Notes: a model not told the origin generated them from the letters alone. Positions 34,471-44,024 are shown, counted from the stretch's first letter. The stretch: DNA of 64,000 nt from an uncultured Roseburia sp. (GCA_947642555.1 CANRSX010000006.1:62001-126000), one strand, 5' to 3'. Made by a program: numbers and translations.

Positions 34471-34509
34471 AGAAGCATGATTCGCCCATTTTGTGAAACA
34501 TAGCTGAAC
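34471..34509 (+). repeat. Structured intergenic repeat, 3' fragment
   Basis: AGCATGATTCGCCCATTTTGTGAA(A/G)CAT(A/G)GCTGAAC matches the last ~40 bases of copy D in the same orientation. It is a remnant copy directly upstream of the AraC gene. Confidence 0.8.
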
Positions 34510-34518
34510 ATTACATCC

Positions 34519-34682
34519 AAAAGTTCAGCCCGCGCCATTCGCAAAACCGCGCCCGCGGCGCTCTCCGCTGCTAACGCAGCTACTTTTTGCTCATATACGG
34601 GCGCTCCGCTCATGCTTCACAGAATGTGCTCATTCGTGCGAGCACGATTCGCCCATTTTGTGAAGCATGGCTGAACTTTTTT
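34519..34682 (+). repeat. Structured intergenic repeat, copy D
   Basis: 164 bases with the same ends as copy B. Stems: GCGC/GCGC, GCTGC/GCAGC, TGCTC/GAGCA and CATGCTTCACAGAATG with CATTTTGTGAAGCATG. The long stem has a different sequence from copies A and B but remains paired. Confidence 0.9.
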
Positions 34683-34845
34683 CTTAAAAATGATAACAGA
34701 CCTGTCCTTTTATTTCAATACAAATCGCAAAGATGACAAAACCGCAAAAAGAAACAGGAAAAAACGGATATCTGTACGGATTCCTTTATGCTAAAATAAC
34801 ATCAGTCACCAAAGAACACACATTCGACAGAAGGAGGGTACCGAT

Positions 34846-35670
34846 ATGGTAACATTTCATTCCAAAAAAATTTCCCCGACCGTGACGAGAATCTACGGCC
34901 TGATGGGTGAACTGATGTATCTCGTGGAAGGAAGCGAGCGCGCGGCCTTAATCGACACCGGAAGCGGCGCCGGAAGCCTGAAGGAATACGTCTCCTCCCT
35001 CACCAGTCTGCCGGTAATCGTCCTGATCACGCACGGCCATGTCGATCACGCCATGGGAGCGCCGGAATTCGACACCGTTTACATGAGCAGCATCGACAAC
35101 GGGATGTACACAGAGCACAGTGATTTTGAGGTCCGTAAAGGCTATCTGTCCGGTTCACCCGATTTCGCAAAGGTCGAAGAATCCGACTATGTGCCGATCG
35201 GCTCCTGCGACAAATTCCATGACTTAAAGGAGGGCGACGTTTTCGACCTCGGCGGCGTCACCATCGAGACATTCACCTGCCCGGGCCACACGAAGGGCAG
35301 TATGGTATTCCTGCTGCGCGAGGAGCGCACGCTGCTGACCGGCGATGCCTGCAACGGCTTCACCTTCCTGTTTGACAGCAGCTGCCTTGGCCTTACGAGC
35401 TATGAGAACAATCTGCGCGCCTTAGAGGAAAAGGTCGCAGGCCGCTATGACCGCACTTATGTATCGCACGGCCCCGGCGATTCGCCGAAAGAGCTTGTCG
35501 CAGGCGTGATCGATCTGTGCGAAAAGATCAAGGCTGGCACCGTGGACAATGTTCCTTATCAGTTCGGCGACCGCGGCGGTTTTCTCGCGATGGCTTACCG
35601 GCCGGACGGGACGCGCTCGGACGGCGGCGTCGGAAATATCGTCTATGACCCGGACCGGATTTATGAATAA
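34846..35670 (+). CDS. MBL-fold metallo-hydrolase
   Basis: 274 residues after AGAAGGAGG. Metallo-beta-lactamase fold with the metal motif ITHGHVDHAMG (HxHxDH), a later His in TCPGHTKGSMVF, an Asp in LLTGDACNGF and the last His in YVSHGPGDSP. Such zinc hydrolases cleave thioesters, lactones or phosphodiesters; the substrate cannot be named. It is a single gene, followed by the 18-base motif and a terminator, and preceded by repeat copy D. Confidence 0.85.
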   Translation: MVTFHSKKISPTVTRIYGLMGELMYLVEGSERAALIDTGSGAGSLKEYVSSLTSLPVIVLITHGHVDHAMGAPEFDTVYMSSIDNGMYTEHSDFEVRKGYLSGSPDFAKVEESDYVPIGSCDKFHDLKEGDVFDLGGVTIETFTCPGHTKGSMVFLLREERTLLTGDACNGFTFLFDSSCLGLTSYENNLRALEEKVAGRYDRTYVSHGPGDSPKELVAGVIDLCEKIKAGTVDNVPYQFGDRGGFLAMAYRPDGTRSDGGVGNIVYDPDRIYE

Positions 35671-35697
35671 TCCGCGAAACCGCTGACAGACGGAAAC

Positions 35698-35715
35698 GTG
35701 CGCCGCCGGGCGCAC
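35698..35715. repeat. 18-base palindromic motif, second copy
   Basis: GTGCGCCGCCGGGCGCAC, a 7-bp stem with a 4-base loop, 16 of 18 bases identical to 7675-7692 and again directly followed by a terminator. Confidence 0.5.
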
Positions 35716-35720
35716 TATCA

Positions 35721-35758
35721 GAGAAGAGATGAGTCCGGACCCATCTCTTCTCTTCTTT
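35721..35758 (+). terminator. Terminator of the MBL-fold gene
   Basis: GAGAAGAGATG (35721-35731) pairs with CATCTCTTCTC (35742-35752), followed by TTCTTTTC. Confidence 0.8.
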
Positions 35759-35767
35759 TCCTCCCTG

Positions 35768-37117
35768 TTACCCGATCAGCCCCTGTACAATAATAATCAG
35801 GATCAGCACCGGCAGGACAAACTGGAAATATGGCTTTAATGCCCGGGGCAGTTTCAGCCCTTCCCCTTCGTTGCACTCTTTATAATAATTGTCAAACCCC
35901 CAGCCAAAGCGCGTCACGCAAAACAGCAGATAAATCAGCGAGCCGATCGGAAGCAGCAGGTTGCTCACAAGGAAATCCTCGCTGTCTAAGACATCTCTGC
36001 CGCCGATCAGCTTCAGGTCGCTCCACACATTGTAGCCCAGCACACAGGGCAGGCTGGCGATCAGAAGAATCACGCCGTTAAAGAGCACTGCCTTTTTCCG
36101 GCTGACGCCGAACATATCCACGGAAAACGAGATGATATTTTCAAACACCGCGATCACGGTCGTAAAGCTCGCAAAGCTCATAAACAGGAAAAACAGCGCT
36201 CCCCAGATCCTTCCGCCCGCCATGTTCACAAATACCTTCGGCAGCGTCACAAAGATCAGAGACGGCCCTGCGTCCGGCTCCACGCCAAAGGAAAAACAGG
36301 CCGGAAAAATGATCAGGCCGGACATGATCGCGACAAAGGTATCCAGCGCGCAGATGCGGACCGACTCACCTGTCAGCGTGTGCTCTTTTCCCATATAGCT
36401 CCCGAAAATCTCCATCGCGGCAATTCCAAGGCTTAAGGTGAAAAACGCCTGGTTCATCGCAGCCGTCACCACGTTTCCGATCCCGACCTCCGCCACGCGG
36501 TTTAAATCCGGCACCAGGTAAAACCGCAGTCCCTCTCCGGCTCCCGGCATCAGAAGGCTGTGCACCGCCAGCACTACAATCAGAATCAGCAGGGCCGACA
36601 TCATGTACTTGCTGATCTTCTCCAGCCCCTTCTGCAGTCCGCGGCTGCACACGAAAAATCCCAGGATCACGGTCACCGCCATCCAGGCTCCCATTGTAAG
36701 CGGAGATCCCATAAGCTCCCCGAATGCCGCGCCGGTATCCGTCGCCGTATCAAATCTCCCCGTGACAAACTGGAAAAAATAACTCATCATCCACCCGGAT
36801 ACCGTCGTGTAATACATCATCAGAAGGTAACAGCCGAGGATGCAGAACCAGCCGTGAATATGCCATCTGCTTCCCGGCTTCTCCAGCGCTTTATAACCCA
36901 GGACAGCGCTTTTTCTGCTGGCCCGTCCCACTGCCAGCTCCATTGTGAGCACCGGCACTCCCATGCAGAGCAGAAATACCAGATACAGCAGCACAAACAG
37001 CCCTCCGCCGTTCTGCCCGGTCACAAACGGGAACCGCCATACGTTTCCGATCCCGATCGCGCATCCCGCACTGACTAACAGAAATCCTATTCTTGACTGA
37101 AATCCCTCTCGCTTCAT
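35768..37117 (-). CDS. Sodium-dependent transporter, NSS (SNF) family
   Basis: 449 residues with about 11-12 membrane helices. The first carries the NSS signature: GCAIGIGNVWRFPFVTGQNG, with the unwound Gly/Asn residues that bind sodium and substrate. Later landmarks are TMELAVGRASRKSAVLGY and FSLGIAAMEIFGSYMG, and the sodium-site-2 helix near FLFMSFASFTTVIAV. Bacterial relatives (LeuT, TnaT, MhsT) import amino acids with Na+. The substrate cannot be read here. It precedes an SCP2-like gene and a MocR regulator on the same strand, which may control it. Confidence 0.9.
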   Translation of the reverse strand: MKREGFQSRIGFLLVSAGCAIGIGNVWRFPFVTGQNGGGLFVLLYLVFLLCMGVPVLTMELAVGRASRKSAVLGYKALEKPGSRWHIHGWFCILGCYLLMMYYTTVSGWMMSYFFQFVTGRFDTATDTGAAFGELMGSPLTMGAWMAVTVILGFFVCSRGLQKGLEKISKYMMSALLILIVVLAVHSLLMPGAGEGLRFYLVPDLNRVAEVGIGNVVTAAMNQAFFTLSLGIAAMEIFGSYMGKEHTLTGESVRICALDTFVAIMSGLIIFPACFSFGVEPDAGPSLIFVTLPKVFVNMAGGRIWGALFFLFMSFASFTTVIAVFENIISFSVDMFGVSRKKAVLFNGVILLIASLPCVLGYNVWSDLKLIGGRDVLDSEDFLVSNLLLPIGSLIYLLFCVTRFGWGFDNYYKECNEGEGLKLPRALKPYFQFVLPVLILIIIVQGLIG

Positions 37118-37156
37118 CTCACCTGTTCCTCATTTCTTATTCTTTTCTTTCTCATG

Positions 37157-37711
37157 TCATCTTCTTTTCTTCTTCCGGTTCTTCTTTCCTTTTGCCCCGC
37201 GGCTGACCGACAGCTGGCCGGGCAGACGAATCTCAGACGGCGCTGTTACCGGCTCCTTTCGTTCCTCCGCTTCTTCCTCCGGCTCCGTGTCCTCTGTCCC
37301 GGCTTCCTCTTCTTCTGTCACCGCCTGTGCGGACAGCTCCCCCGCTTCTTCCTCCGGCTCCGCGGCTTCCCTCTGCAGCTGCTCCTTCACCGAAGCCGCC
37401 AGATCCTTTAGCAGCAGCGCTTTGTCAATACTTCCCTCGAGCTTTAACCTTCCCGTGGTAAACGCCCACACCGGGTCAAGCTCTCCGAGCCCGATCTTAA
37501 TCAGATTCTTTGCCGTCATGGTGAAAAGGACGTCCCGGTCAAAGTATTCATACGGCTCGATCTTTATCTTGCCGTTGTCGATCTCTAAATAAAACGCGCC
37601 TTCGCCCTCTCCCGTGATATTAAACTGATAGGCGACATGTCCCGTAATCCCGCTGGCATCCGCCTTTCCAAATACCTCTCTTGCCTTTGCAACCAGTTCT
37701 TCATACGTCAT
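37157..37711 (-). CDS. SCP2 sterol-binding-like domain protein with charged tail
   Basis: 184 residues. Residues 1 to ~105 match the SCP2-like fold (YEELVAKAREVFGKADASG; GHVAYQFNITGEGEGAFYLE; LIKIGLGELDPVWAFTTGRL; IDKALLLKDLAASV), thought to bind lipids or acyl compounds. The remainder is low-complexity: ~45 acidic residues (PEEEAGELSAQAVTEEEEA) and a polybasic end (KGKKNRKKKRR), presumably disordered and able to touch nucleic acid or membrane. It begins four bases after the MocR gene stop, so is probably co-transcribed. Confidence 0.75.
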   Translation of the reverse strand: MTYEELVAKAREVFGKADASGITGHVAYQFNITGEGEGAFYLEIDNGKIKIEPYEYFDRDVLFTMTAKNLIKIGLGELDPVWAFTTGRLKLEGSIDKALLLKDLAASVKEQLQREAAEPEEEAGELSAQAVTEEEEAGTEDTEPEEEAEERKEPVTAPSEIRLPGQLSVSRGAKGKKNRKKKRR

Positions 37712-37715
37712 AGTA

Positions 37716-39278
37716 TTATCTCCCTTCTTTTATCATCTCATCGAGGATCAGAAGCCCCCTGGCGATCTCCTCCTCATTTAAACCGCCGTAGCCCAGCACA
37801 AGCACGGGAAAACCGTCGTTTTGTGCGAACCGTTTCCCAGAATCTTCCGTCCGCCTGCCAGTCTGCGCTGCCGCGCCGGCCTTCGCGCCCCTCTCCGTCG
37901 TTTCCTCATACAAACCAAGCCGGTACTCCGAAAGGCCGGACAGCTTCACGCCGCGCGCTGCCGCGGCCGCACAGAGCCTTTGCTCCGTCTGCCCGGTATG
38001 CGCCTGCACCAGCAGATGCAGCCCCGCATGTTCGCCGGACACCCGCACGGCCCAGTCTCTTTTCTTCAGTTCTCCAAGCAGAAAATCATGTCTGCCGCGG
38101 TAAATCCCGCGCATTTTATTCAGATGACGCTCAAAATGTCCTCCGGTTATAAATTCACCCAGAATCTCCTGCTGCATACGCGGAACCGTCACGGAATAAA
38201 ACCCGCATTTTCTGCGGTAACACTCCATCAGATCAGGCGGCAGCACCATATAGCTGACACGCAGCGAGGGCGCGATGCTCTTCGAAAACGTTCCGAGATA
38301 AATCACCTTCCCGTGCCGGTCCATCCCCTGCAGGGAAGGCACCGGCTTACCGCGGTAACGGTATTCGCTGTCATGGTCGTCCTCGATCAGATAACGCCCC
38401 TCCCCCGTCGCCGCCCATGCAAGAAGCGCAAGCCTCTGCTTTAATGGCATCACCGTTCCCACCGGAAACTGGTGGGACGGCATGATATAGATCAGATCAC
38501 AGTCCGGCGGCCCCTCTGCCAGTGACCCGGCGCCGGACGCCGGAACCGCATGTACCCGGTATCCCATATTGGTAAATGTGCGGTATGCCTGCGGGTAGCC
38601 GGGATCCTCCATGAGGATGGTTCTGTCCGGCCCGAGAATCTGAGCCAGGAGAAGCTCCAGATATTCATTTCCCGCGCCTAAGATCACATCCGATGCGCTG
38701 CAGAGAACACCGCGCGCCTGATACAGATAGGATGCGATCGCCTGCCGTACCGTATATTCCCCCTGCCCGCACCCTGAAAGAAGCAGCTCCTCCCTGTCGT
38801 CAGACAGAAGGTTCCGGCTGATTTTTTTCCAGATATGCCAGGGAAAATGTCTGGTGTCCACAAGGTAAGGCGAAAAATCAATCCACCGGGGCTCCTCCTG
38901 CCTGCCGCACGGTCCGCTTTTTTGCTTTTCCCTCTCCCGGCTTTCGGAATTTACCTGCTGCACCGTCAGCTCCTGCTGACGGTACAGCTGCTGACGATGC
39001 AGCTGCTGCGGGCGCAGCTGATACAGTCCCGTGATGTCACAGACAAAGACCCCGCGGCAGGGCTCCGTCCGGATATATCCCTCCGCAAGCAGCTGATCAT
39101 ACGCCGTCTCGACGGTACTTCTGCTCACCGCGAGATTTCTGGCCAGAAGACGGGTGGAGGGAAGACGCTCCCCCACCGGGATCCTTCCCACCACAATTTC
39201 ATCTCTGATGTGTTCATAAATCTTTTCGTACAGAGGAAGCTTCGTATCCCCCTGCAGATCGATCATGATCTCAAACAT
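37716..39278 (-). CDS. MocR/PdxR-type regulator: GntR helix-turn-helix fused to aminotransferase domain
   Basis: 520 residues. The winged helix opens TKLPLYEKIYEHIRDEIVVG and GERLPSTRLLARNLAVSRST, followed by a linker rich in Gln (LRPQQLHRQQLYRQQ), then a fold type I aminotransferase domain with LIYIMPSHQFPVG, YLIEDDHDSEYRY and the PLP Lys in YLGTFSKSIAPSLRVS. MocR proteins sense PLP-amino compounds and activate genes for B6, GABA or amino-compound use. About 50 extra residues near TERGAKAGAAAQTGRRTEDS lie in the C-terminal part. Confidence 0.9.
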   Translation of the reverse strand: MFEIMIDLQGDTKLPLYEKIYEHIRDEIVVGRIPVGERLPSTRLLARNLAVSRSTVETAYDQLLAEGYIRTEPCRGVFVCDITGLYQLRPQQLHRQQLYRQQELTVQQVNSESREREKQKSGPCGRQEEPRWIDFSPYLVDTRHFPWHIWKKISRNLLSDDREELLLSGCGQGEYTVRQAIASYLYQARGVLCSASDVILGAGNEYLELLLAQILGPDRTILMEDPGYPQAYRTFTNMGYRVHAVPASGAGSLAEGPPDCDLIYIMPSHQFPVGTVMPLKQRLALLAWAATGEGRYLIEDDHDSEYRYRGKPVPSLQGMDRHGKVIYLGTFSKSIAPSLRVSYMVLPPDLMECYRRKCGFYSVTVPRMQQEILGEFITGGHFERHLNKMRGIYRGRHDFLLGELKKRDWAVRVSGEHAGLHLLVQAHTGQTEQRLCAAAAARGVKLSGLSEYRLGLYEETTERGAKAGAAAQTGRRTEDSGKRFAQNDGFPVLVLGYGGLNEEEIARGLLILDEMIKEGR

Positions 39279-39282
39279 ACCG

Positions 39283-40143
39283 CTACTGCTTCCCCTGTCT
39301 GAGCTCGCTTACAATCATCTGTTTTAGCTCAAACGCACGATCCTTCATCTTCTTTGTCGCAGACCGTGACTGAAGAATTCTGGAAATACATTTTGACGCA
39401 ATGTCGTACTTTTTGAAATGGTAGGCCAGCGCGGACAAAAGATAATCCAGCGTGCACTCGTCCATCCCGCAGATCGGGTAATTCTCGGTAGCAATCGCTT
39501 TCGTAAAGCCCTCGAATGCCTGCTCGTAATAGGATTCCGCCTGCTCCTGGTACTCGTTGTAAAGCGCCTGCGTCTCCGGGTCGTCCGGCGACATCTCCTC
39601 GAGCCTGCTGCGCAGCGCCCAGGAGAGATTCAGGCACAGATATGCCTTCTCACTGCTCTTTGCGCGCTTGGCAACCGCGGAGAGCAGCGCGAGCTTATAG
39701 CGCTCAATCGCCGTGTCATAATCCACCGCCCCCTCCGGCATGGAAATATCCTCCGGCTTATAGTTCGCGCAGACCTGCCCTTTGATCAGGCGGATCTGGA
39801 GCGACGAGAGATGTTCGAAATATCTCTGAAGCGCCGCATACCCGCAATGCGGGCAGAAATAGATATTATACTTGATCGTGTCGATGTACTCAAACCGCGG
39901 GCGGAGATCCAGATCCGGCTGAAGACGCCGGATGCGGCCGCTCTTTACCGCCTTTGTCTTAAACATTTTGTCGCATACCGGACAGCTGACCGTTTTATCC
40001 AGAAGAAAGCTCTCCTCATCCGGCGCTTCTTCCTTTTTATCCGCTCCGTCGGAATCCGACTGGGCACGCTTCTCCTCCTCGTAGAGATTCGTCACCTCTG
40101 CTGACTTGAAACCAAATTTTTCCAGTCCTGCCAATAAATTCAT
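39283..40143 (-). CDS. DUF2225-domain protein with zinc-ribbon-like Cys pairs
   Basis: 286 residues. CxxC pairs occur at TVSCPVCDKMFKTKA and YFCPHCGYAA, with the segment RRLQPDLDLRPRFEYIDTIKY between them, the DUF2225 layout of Firmicutes. The C-terminal half is TPR-like helical repeats (LCLNLSWALRSRLEEM; ESYYEQAFEGFTKAIATENY). Such proteins are conserved in spore-formers but uncharacterised. It sits between glnS and the MocR gene on the same strand, with close spacing to both. Confidence 0.85.
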   Translation of the reverse strand: MNLLAGLEKFGFKSAEVTNLYEEEKRAQSDSDGADKKEEAPDEESFLLDKTVSCPVCDKMFKTKAVKSGRIRRLQPDLDLRPRFEYIDTIKYNIYFCPHCGYAALQRYFEHLSSLQIRLIKGQVCANYKPEDISMPEGAVDYDTAIERYKLALLSAVAKRAKSSEKAYLCLNLSWALRSRLEEMSPDDPETQALYNEYQEQAESYYEQAFEGFTKAIATENYPICGMDECTLDYLLSALAYHFKKYDIASKCISRILQSRSATKKMKDRAFELKQMIVSELRQGKQ

Positions 40144-40167
40144 CTTCCTTCCTCCATTTTGATCCGC

Positions 40168-41835
40168 TTATCCCACCGGCAGCTTAAAGGAACTCTTCAG
40201 AGATACGATCCGGTTAAACACCGGCTGTCCCGGCACGGAATCCTTTGCATCCACGCAGAAAAATCCCTGCCGCACAAACTGGAAGCTGTCATACGCCTTC
40301 ACTTCTGCCAGATTTTCCTCGAGTTTACAGCCGCAAAGCGTTTTCAGCGAATCCGGGTTTAAATTCAGACTCCCATCCTCATTGTACACACCCTTTTCCT
40401 CATCCACGATATTTTCATACAGCCTTACCGTGGCGTCGATTGCATGCGCCGCGGACACCCAGTGGATCGTCCCCTTTACCTTGCGGCCGTCCGGGCTGTT
40501 GCCGCCGCGCGACGCCGGGTCGTAGGTACAGTGAATCTCCGTCACCCTGCCGTCCTCATCCTTCACAAAGCTCTCGCACTTCACAAAGTAGGCGTTCATC
40601 AGACGCACCTCATTGCCCGGGAACATGCGGAAATATTTCTTCGGCGGCTCCTCCATAAAGTCCTCGCGCTCGATATAGAGCTCCCTCGTAAACGGAACCT
40701 CGCGCTGTCCCAGCGACTCGTTTTCCAGGTTATTGTCCACAGTCAGGTATTCGGTCTGTCCCTCCGGGTAATTGTCGATCACGACCTTCACCGGGTCGAG
40801 CACAGCCATCATGCGCGGACGCTTCATCTTTAAGTCCTCGCGGATGCAGTGCTCTAACATCGCATAGTCGACCGAGCTGTTCGCCTTCGACACCCCGCAG
40901 AGCTCCACAAACATTTTTAACGATTCCGGTGTAAAGCCCCTCCTGCGCAGCGCGGCGATCGAGACGAGGCGCGGATCGTCCCAGCCGTCCACGATTCCTT
41001 CCTCCACAAGGCGTTTGATATAGCGCTTTCCAGTCACTACGTTTGTCAGATAAAGCTTTGCGAATTCAATCTGCTTCGGCGGCAGCTCGTATTCGAGCTC
41101 CCGCACCACCCAGTCATAGAGCGGCCTGTGATCCTCGAACTCCAGCGTACAGATGGAATGGGTGATCCCCTCGATCGCGTCCTCGATCGGATGCGCGAAA
41201 TCATACATCGGGTAAATACACCAGGTATCGCCGGTCCGGTGGTGCGTCATGTGCGCCACGCGGTAGATCACCGGGTCACGCATATTGATGTTCGAGGAGG
41301 CCATGTCGATCCGCGCCCGAAGCACCTTCTCCCCGTCCGCGTATTTCCCGTCCTTCATCTCCTCAAATAGCGCCAGATTTTCCTCCACACTCCGGCCGCT
41401 GTACGGATCTTCCTTTCCCGGCTCCGTCAGCGTGCCGCGGTACTCCCTGATCTCGTCCGCGGTCAGATCCGAGACGTAAGCCTTTCCCTTTTGGATCAGC
41501 TTTACCGCCGCCTCGTACATCTGTCCGAAATAGTCGGATGCAAAATACAGCCGGTCCTCCCAGTCAGCCCCGAGCCAGCGGATATCCGCCTCGATCGCCT
41601 CGACAAACTCCGTCCGCTCCTTCGTGGGGTTCGTGTCGTCAAAGCGAAGGTTAAATGTGCCGCCGTACTTCTGCGCCAGCCCGTAATTGAGCAGGATGGA
41701 CTTCGCATGCCCGATGTGCAGATAACCGTTCGGCTCCGGCGGGAACCTCGTGCAGACCGCCTTACAGCTGCCTTCCTCTATGTCTTTCTCAATGATCTGC
41801 TCGATAAAATTCTTTGAAACAGTTTCATGTTCCAT
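40168..41835 (-). CDS. glnS: Glutaminyl-tRNA synthetase
   Basis: 555 residues from the ATG with GGGAGGAG eight bases upstream; a start 15 codons earlier lacks a site. Class I signature [20 protein letters not shown] (HIGH), then [13 protein letters not shown], and [13 protein letters not shown] in the acceptor-binding region. The second class I motif, VMSKR in E. coli GlnRS, reads [15 protein letters not shown] here, keeping the Lys-Arg pair. C-terminal beta barrels for anticodon binding follow. It charges tRNA-Gln in the cytoplasm. Direct GlnRS is not universal in Firmicutes but is common in this clade. No T-box leader is visible upstream. Confidence 0.95.
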   Translation of the reverse strand: MEHETVSKNFIEQIIEKDIEEGSCKAVCTRFPPEPNGYLHIGHAKSILLNYGLAQKYGGTFNLRFDDTNPTKERTEFVEAIEADIRWLGADWEDRLYFASDYFGQMYEAAVKLIQKGKAYVSDLTADEIREYRGTLTEPGKEDPYSGRSVEENLALFEEMKDGKYADGEKVLRARIDMASSNINMRDPVIYRVAHMTHHRTGDTWCIYPMYDFAHPIEDAIEGITHSICTLEFEDHRPLYDWVVRELEYELPPKQIEFAKLYLTNVVTGKRYIKRLVEEGIVDGWDDPRLVSIAALRRRGFTPESLKMFVELCGVSKANSSVDYAMLEHCIREDLKMKRPRMMAVLDPVKVVIDNYPEGQTEYLTVDNNLENESLGQREVPFTRELYIEREDFMEEPPKKYFRMFPGNEVRLMNAYFVKCESFVKDEDGRVTEIHCTYDPASRGGNSPDGRKVKGTIHWVSAAHAIDATVRLYENIVDEEKGVYNEDGSLNLNPDSLKTLCGCKLEENLAEVKAYDSFQFVRQGFFCVDAKDSVPGQPVFNRIVSLKSSFKLPVG

Positions 41836-42009
41836 TGACCGATCTCCTCCCAGAAAACGATAGCCGCCGCCCCGGCTCACCCCGGAAACGGCATAACTTC
41901 CAGTCTATCATACATGATAGACGCTTTCTGCGCAAGCAAAATCTTTGCCGCGCCTGACAATAGCAGCGCCTGACAGGGAAGCCCGGGCTCCGCCGGCCTG
42001 ACAGGAAAC

Positions 42010-42044
42010 GGGGAGGCGGATATCCTGCAAATATCCGCCTCCCC
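42010..42044 (-). terminator. Strong hairpin after the DUF6033 gene
   Basis: GGGGAGGCGGATAT / ATATCCGCCTCCCC, a perfect 14-bp stem with a 7-base loop, 38 bases past the stop codon. There is no T tract, so it may be an mRNA-protecting hairpin rather than a full terminator. Confidence 0.55.
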
Positions 42045-42081
42045 GGCATTTCTCTCTCCTGTCCGCGCACGCACGGCCGTA

Positions 42082-42828
42082 TCAGATGGAAAAATCGAAC
42101 GACTGTCCCACCTTGCGCTCACCGTCGCTGATCACCGCGTTCGTCCGCTCCCTCGCGATCTCCTGGTCAATCTTTTTTAGCAGCTCATCCCAGGAAGACG
42201 CCGTGACCGTCACCCGGTCGCTCTCTTTTGAGCCCGACTCCTCAATGCGCTTTCTGACCGCATCCGCCGCGGCCTCCTTCCGGTCCTCTCTCGCCTCGGC
42301 GCGCTTCTCCTCGATGCGCTCCCTCTGCCTTGCAAGCGATTTGTCAATCACGGCGAAGAAGGACGCGTTTCCGTGATCGTCAAATGTCATCCCGAAGGAG
42401 CTCACCTTGTCGGCATTGCTCCCGAGCCCGCTCTTCATCTGCTCGAGCTGAGCCGTGGCGCCGCTTAAAATCGCCTCGTACTTCTTCCGGTAGCTCTCGT
42501 CCGATGCCATCTTCTCGATCTTGTCCGAATCGATCAGCACCAGAAGCTCCTTCGTGCTCCCGTACATGCCTTTATTGCGCTCCGCCTCTTCTTTCTTATC
42601 CGGCGAGACGAGAATAAAGTCCATGTTTTTGTATTTTTCTTTGAGCTTCTCGTAATACTTCTGCGCCTTTTCGCTCAGCTCCGGCGTGCCGATCGTCCTG
42701 CCGTATACCCGGTGCTTCTTCACCTGCGAGGACGTCTTATCCGTCTTTGCGGACTGCGCCTCCTTTGTCCGGTACTGATAATCCGCCATGTAAGCGTCAA
42801 CGGCGCCATTGCCATTCACCTGTCCCAT
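42082..42828 (-). CDS. DUF6033-family protein
   Basis: 248 residues. The core KKHRVYGRTIGTPELSEKAQ, KYYEKLKEKYKNMDFILVS and SFGMTFDDHGNASFFAVIDK matches DUF6033, a family seen mainly in Lachnospiraceae and of unknown role. The C-terminal third is a charged helix (RERIEEKRAEAREDRKEAAAD). There is no signal peptide or membrane helix. It stands alone between glnS and trpS. Confidence 0.75.
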   Translation of the reverse strand: MGQVNGNGAVDAYMADYQYRTKEAQSAKTDKTSSQVKKHRVYGRTIGTPELSEKAQKYYEKLKEKYKNMDFILVSPDKKEEAERNKGMYGSTKELLVLIDSDKIEKMASDESYRKKYEAILSGATAQLEQMKSGLGSNADKVSSFGMTFDDHGNASFFAVIDKSLARQRERIEEKRAEAREDRKEAAADAVRKRIEESGSKESDRVTVTASSWDELLKKIDQEIARERTNAVISDGERKVGQSFDFSI

Positions 42829-42938
42829 CGCTCTCTCCTCCCTGAAGTGCTCCGGCAGTTTTCCCGCCGGGCCGCATGGTTGATAATTCCGTTTATCTAT
42901 GGTTCATATCGGCAGATTTTTCCAAAATATGAATCTGT

Positions 42939-44024
42939 CTAATGATATTTCCGTCTCTGCTCCTCCAAAAACTCCGGCGTGTCGAAATAATCGATCTTCA
43001 TCGCGTGCTTCACCTTCGCGAGGGTCTGCGCGGCGCGCTCCTTCGCCGCTTTGCTGCCCTGCTCTAAGATCTCATAAACGTCGCCGATGCGGCTCTCGTA
43101 CTCCTTCCGGCGCGCGCGGATCGGGGAGAGCTCCTCCTGCAGCACGTTGTTTAAGAATTTTTTCACCTTCACATCGCCAAGTCCGCCCCTCTGATAGTGG
43201 GCTTTCAGCTCGTCGAGGTTAGCGTATTCCGGCAGGTATTCCGCGAAATGGCCGTCATTGCAGAAGGCGTCGAGGTAGGTAAAGACCGTGTTGCCCTCTA
43301 AGCTGCCCGGATCCTCAATCCGCAGATGTCCCGGATCCGTAAACATGGACATGACCTTCTTCCTCACGTCCTCCTCCGTCTCGGAGAGATAGATGCAGTT
43401 CCCGAGCGATTTGCTCATCTTCGCCTTGCCGTCGATCCCGGGCAGCCGCATGCACGCTTTGTTTTCCGGCAGCAGGATCTGCGGATCTACAAGTGTCTCG
43501 CCATATACCGCGTTGAACTTATGTACGATCTCCTTCGTCTGCTCAAGCATCGGCATCTGATCCTCCCCGACCGGAACCGTGGTCGCCGCAAACGCCGTGA
43601 TGTCCGCCGCCTGGCTGATCGGATAGGTGTAAAATCCCACCGGGATGCTCGTCTCAAAATTCCGCAGCTGGATCTCCGCCTTCACGGTCGGATTGCGCTG
43701 GAGCCTGGAGACCGTCACGAGGTTCATATAATAAAAGGAAAGCTCGGTCAGCTCGGTCACATAGGACTGGATCAGAATATTCGATTTCGCCGGGTCAATG
43801 CCCACCGAAAGGTAGTCAAGCGCCACCTCCATGATATTGTCCCGCACCTTTGCCGGATTGTCCGCGTTGTCGGTCAGCGCCTGCGCGTCCGCGATCATAA
43901 TAAAAATCTTATCGTATTCCCCGGAGTTCTGAAGCTCCACCCTGCGCTTTAAGGATCCCGCGTAGTGTCCCACGTGAAGCCGTCCGGTCGGGCGGTCGCC
44001 CGTTAAAATTACGTTCTCTGCCAT
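42939..44024 (-). CDS. trpS: Tryptophanyl-tRNA synthetase
   Basis: 361 residues from the ATG after AAGGAGCAG; the frame 15 codons upstream lacks a site. Class I signatures are intact: TGDRPTGRLHVGHYAGSL (HVGH) and GKAMKSK-like GKAKMSKSLGNCIYL (KMSKS). The insertion and C-terminal helical region (GDVKVKKFLNNVLQEELSPI) place it in the longer TrpRS group of Clostridia. It charges tRNA-Trp. No T-box or tryptophan leader is visible; the upstream gene ends only 67 bases away. Confidence 0.95.
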   Translation of the reverse strand: MAENVILTGDRPTGRLHVGHYAGSLKRRVELQNSGEYDKIFIMIADAQALTDNADNPAKVRDNIMEVALDYLSVGIDPAKSNILIQSYVTELTELSFYYMNLVTVSRLQRNPTVKAEIQLRNFETSIPVGFYTYPISQAADITAFAATTVPVGEDQMPMLEQTKEIVHKFNAVYGETLVDPQILLPENKACMRLPGIDGKAKMSKSLGNCIYLSETEEDVRKKVMSMFTDPGHLRIEDPGSLEGNTVFTYLDAFCNDGHFAEYLPEYANLDELKAHYQRGGLGDVKVKKFLNNVLQEELSPIRARRKEYESRIGDVYEILEQGSKAAKERAAQTLAKVKHAMKIDYFDTPEFLEEQRRKYH

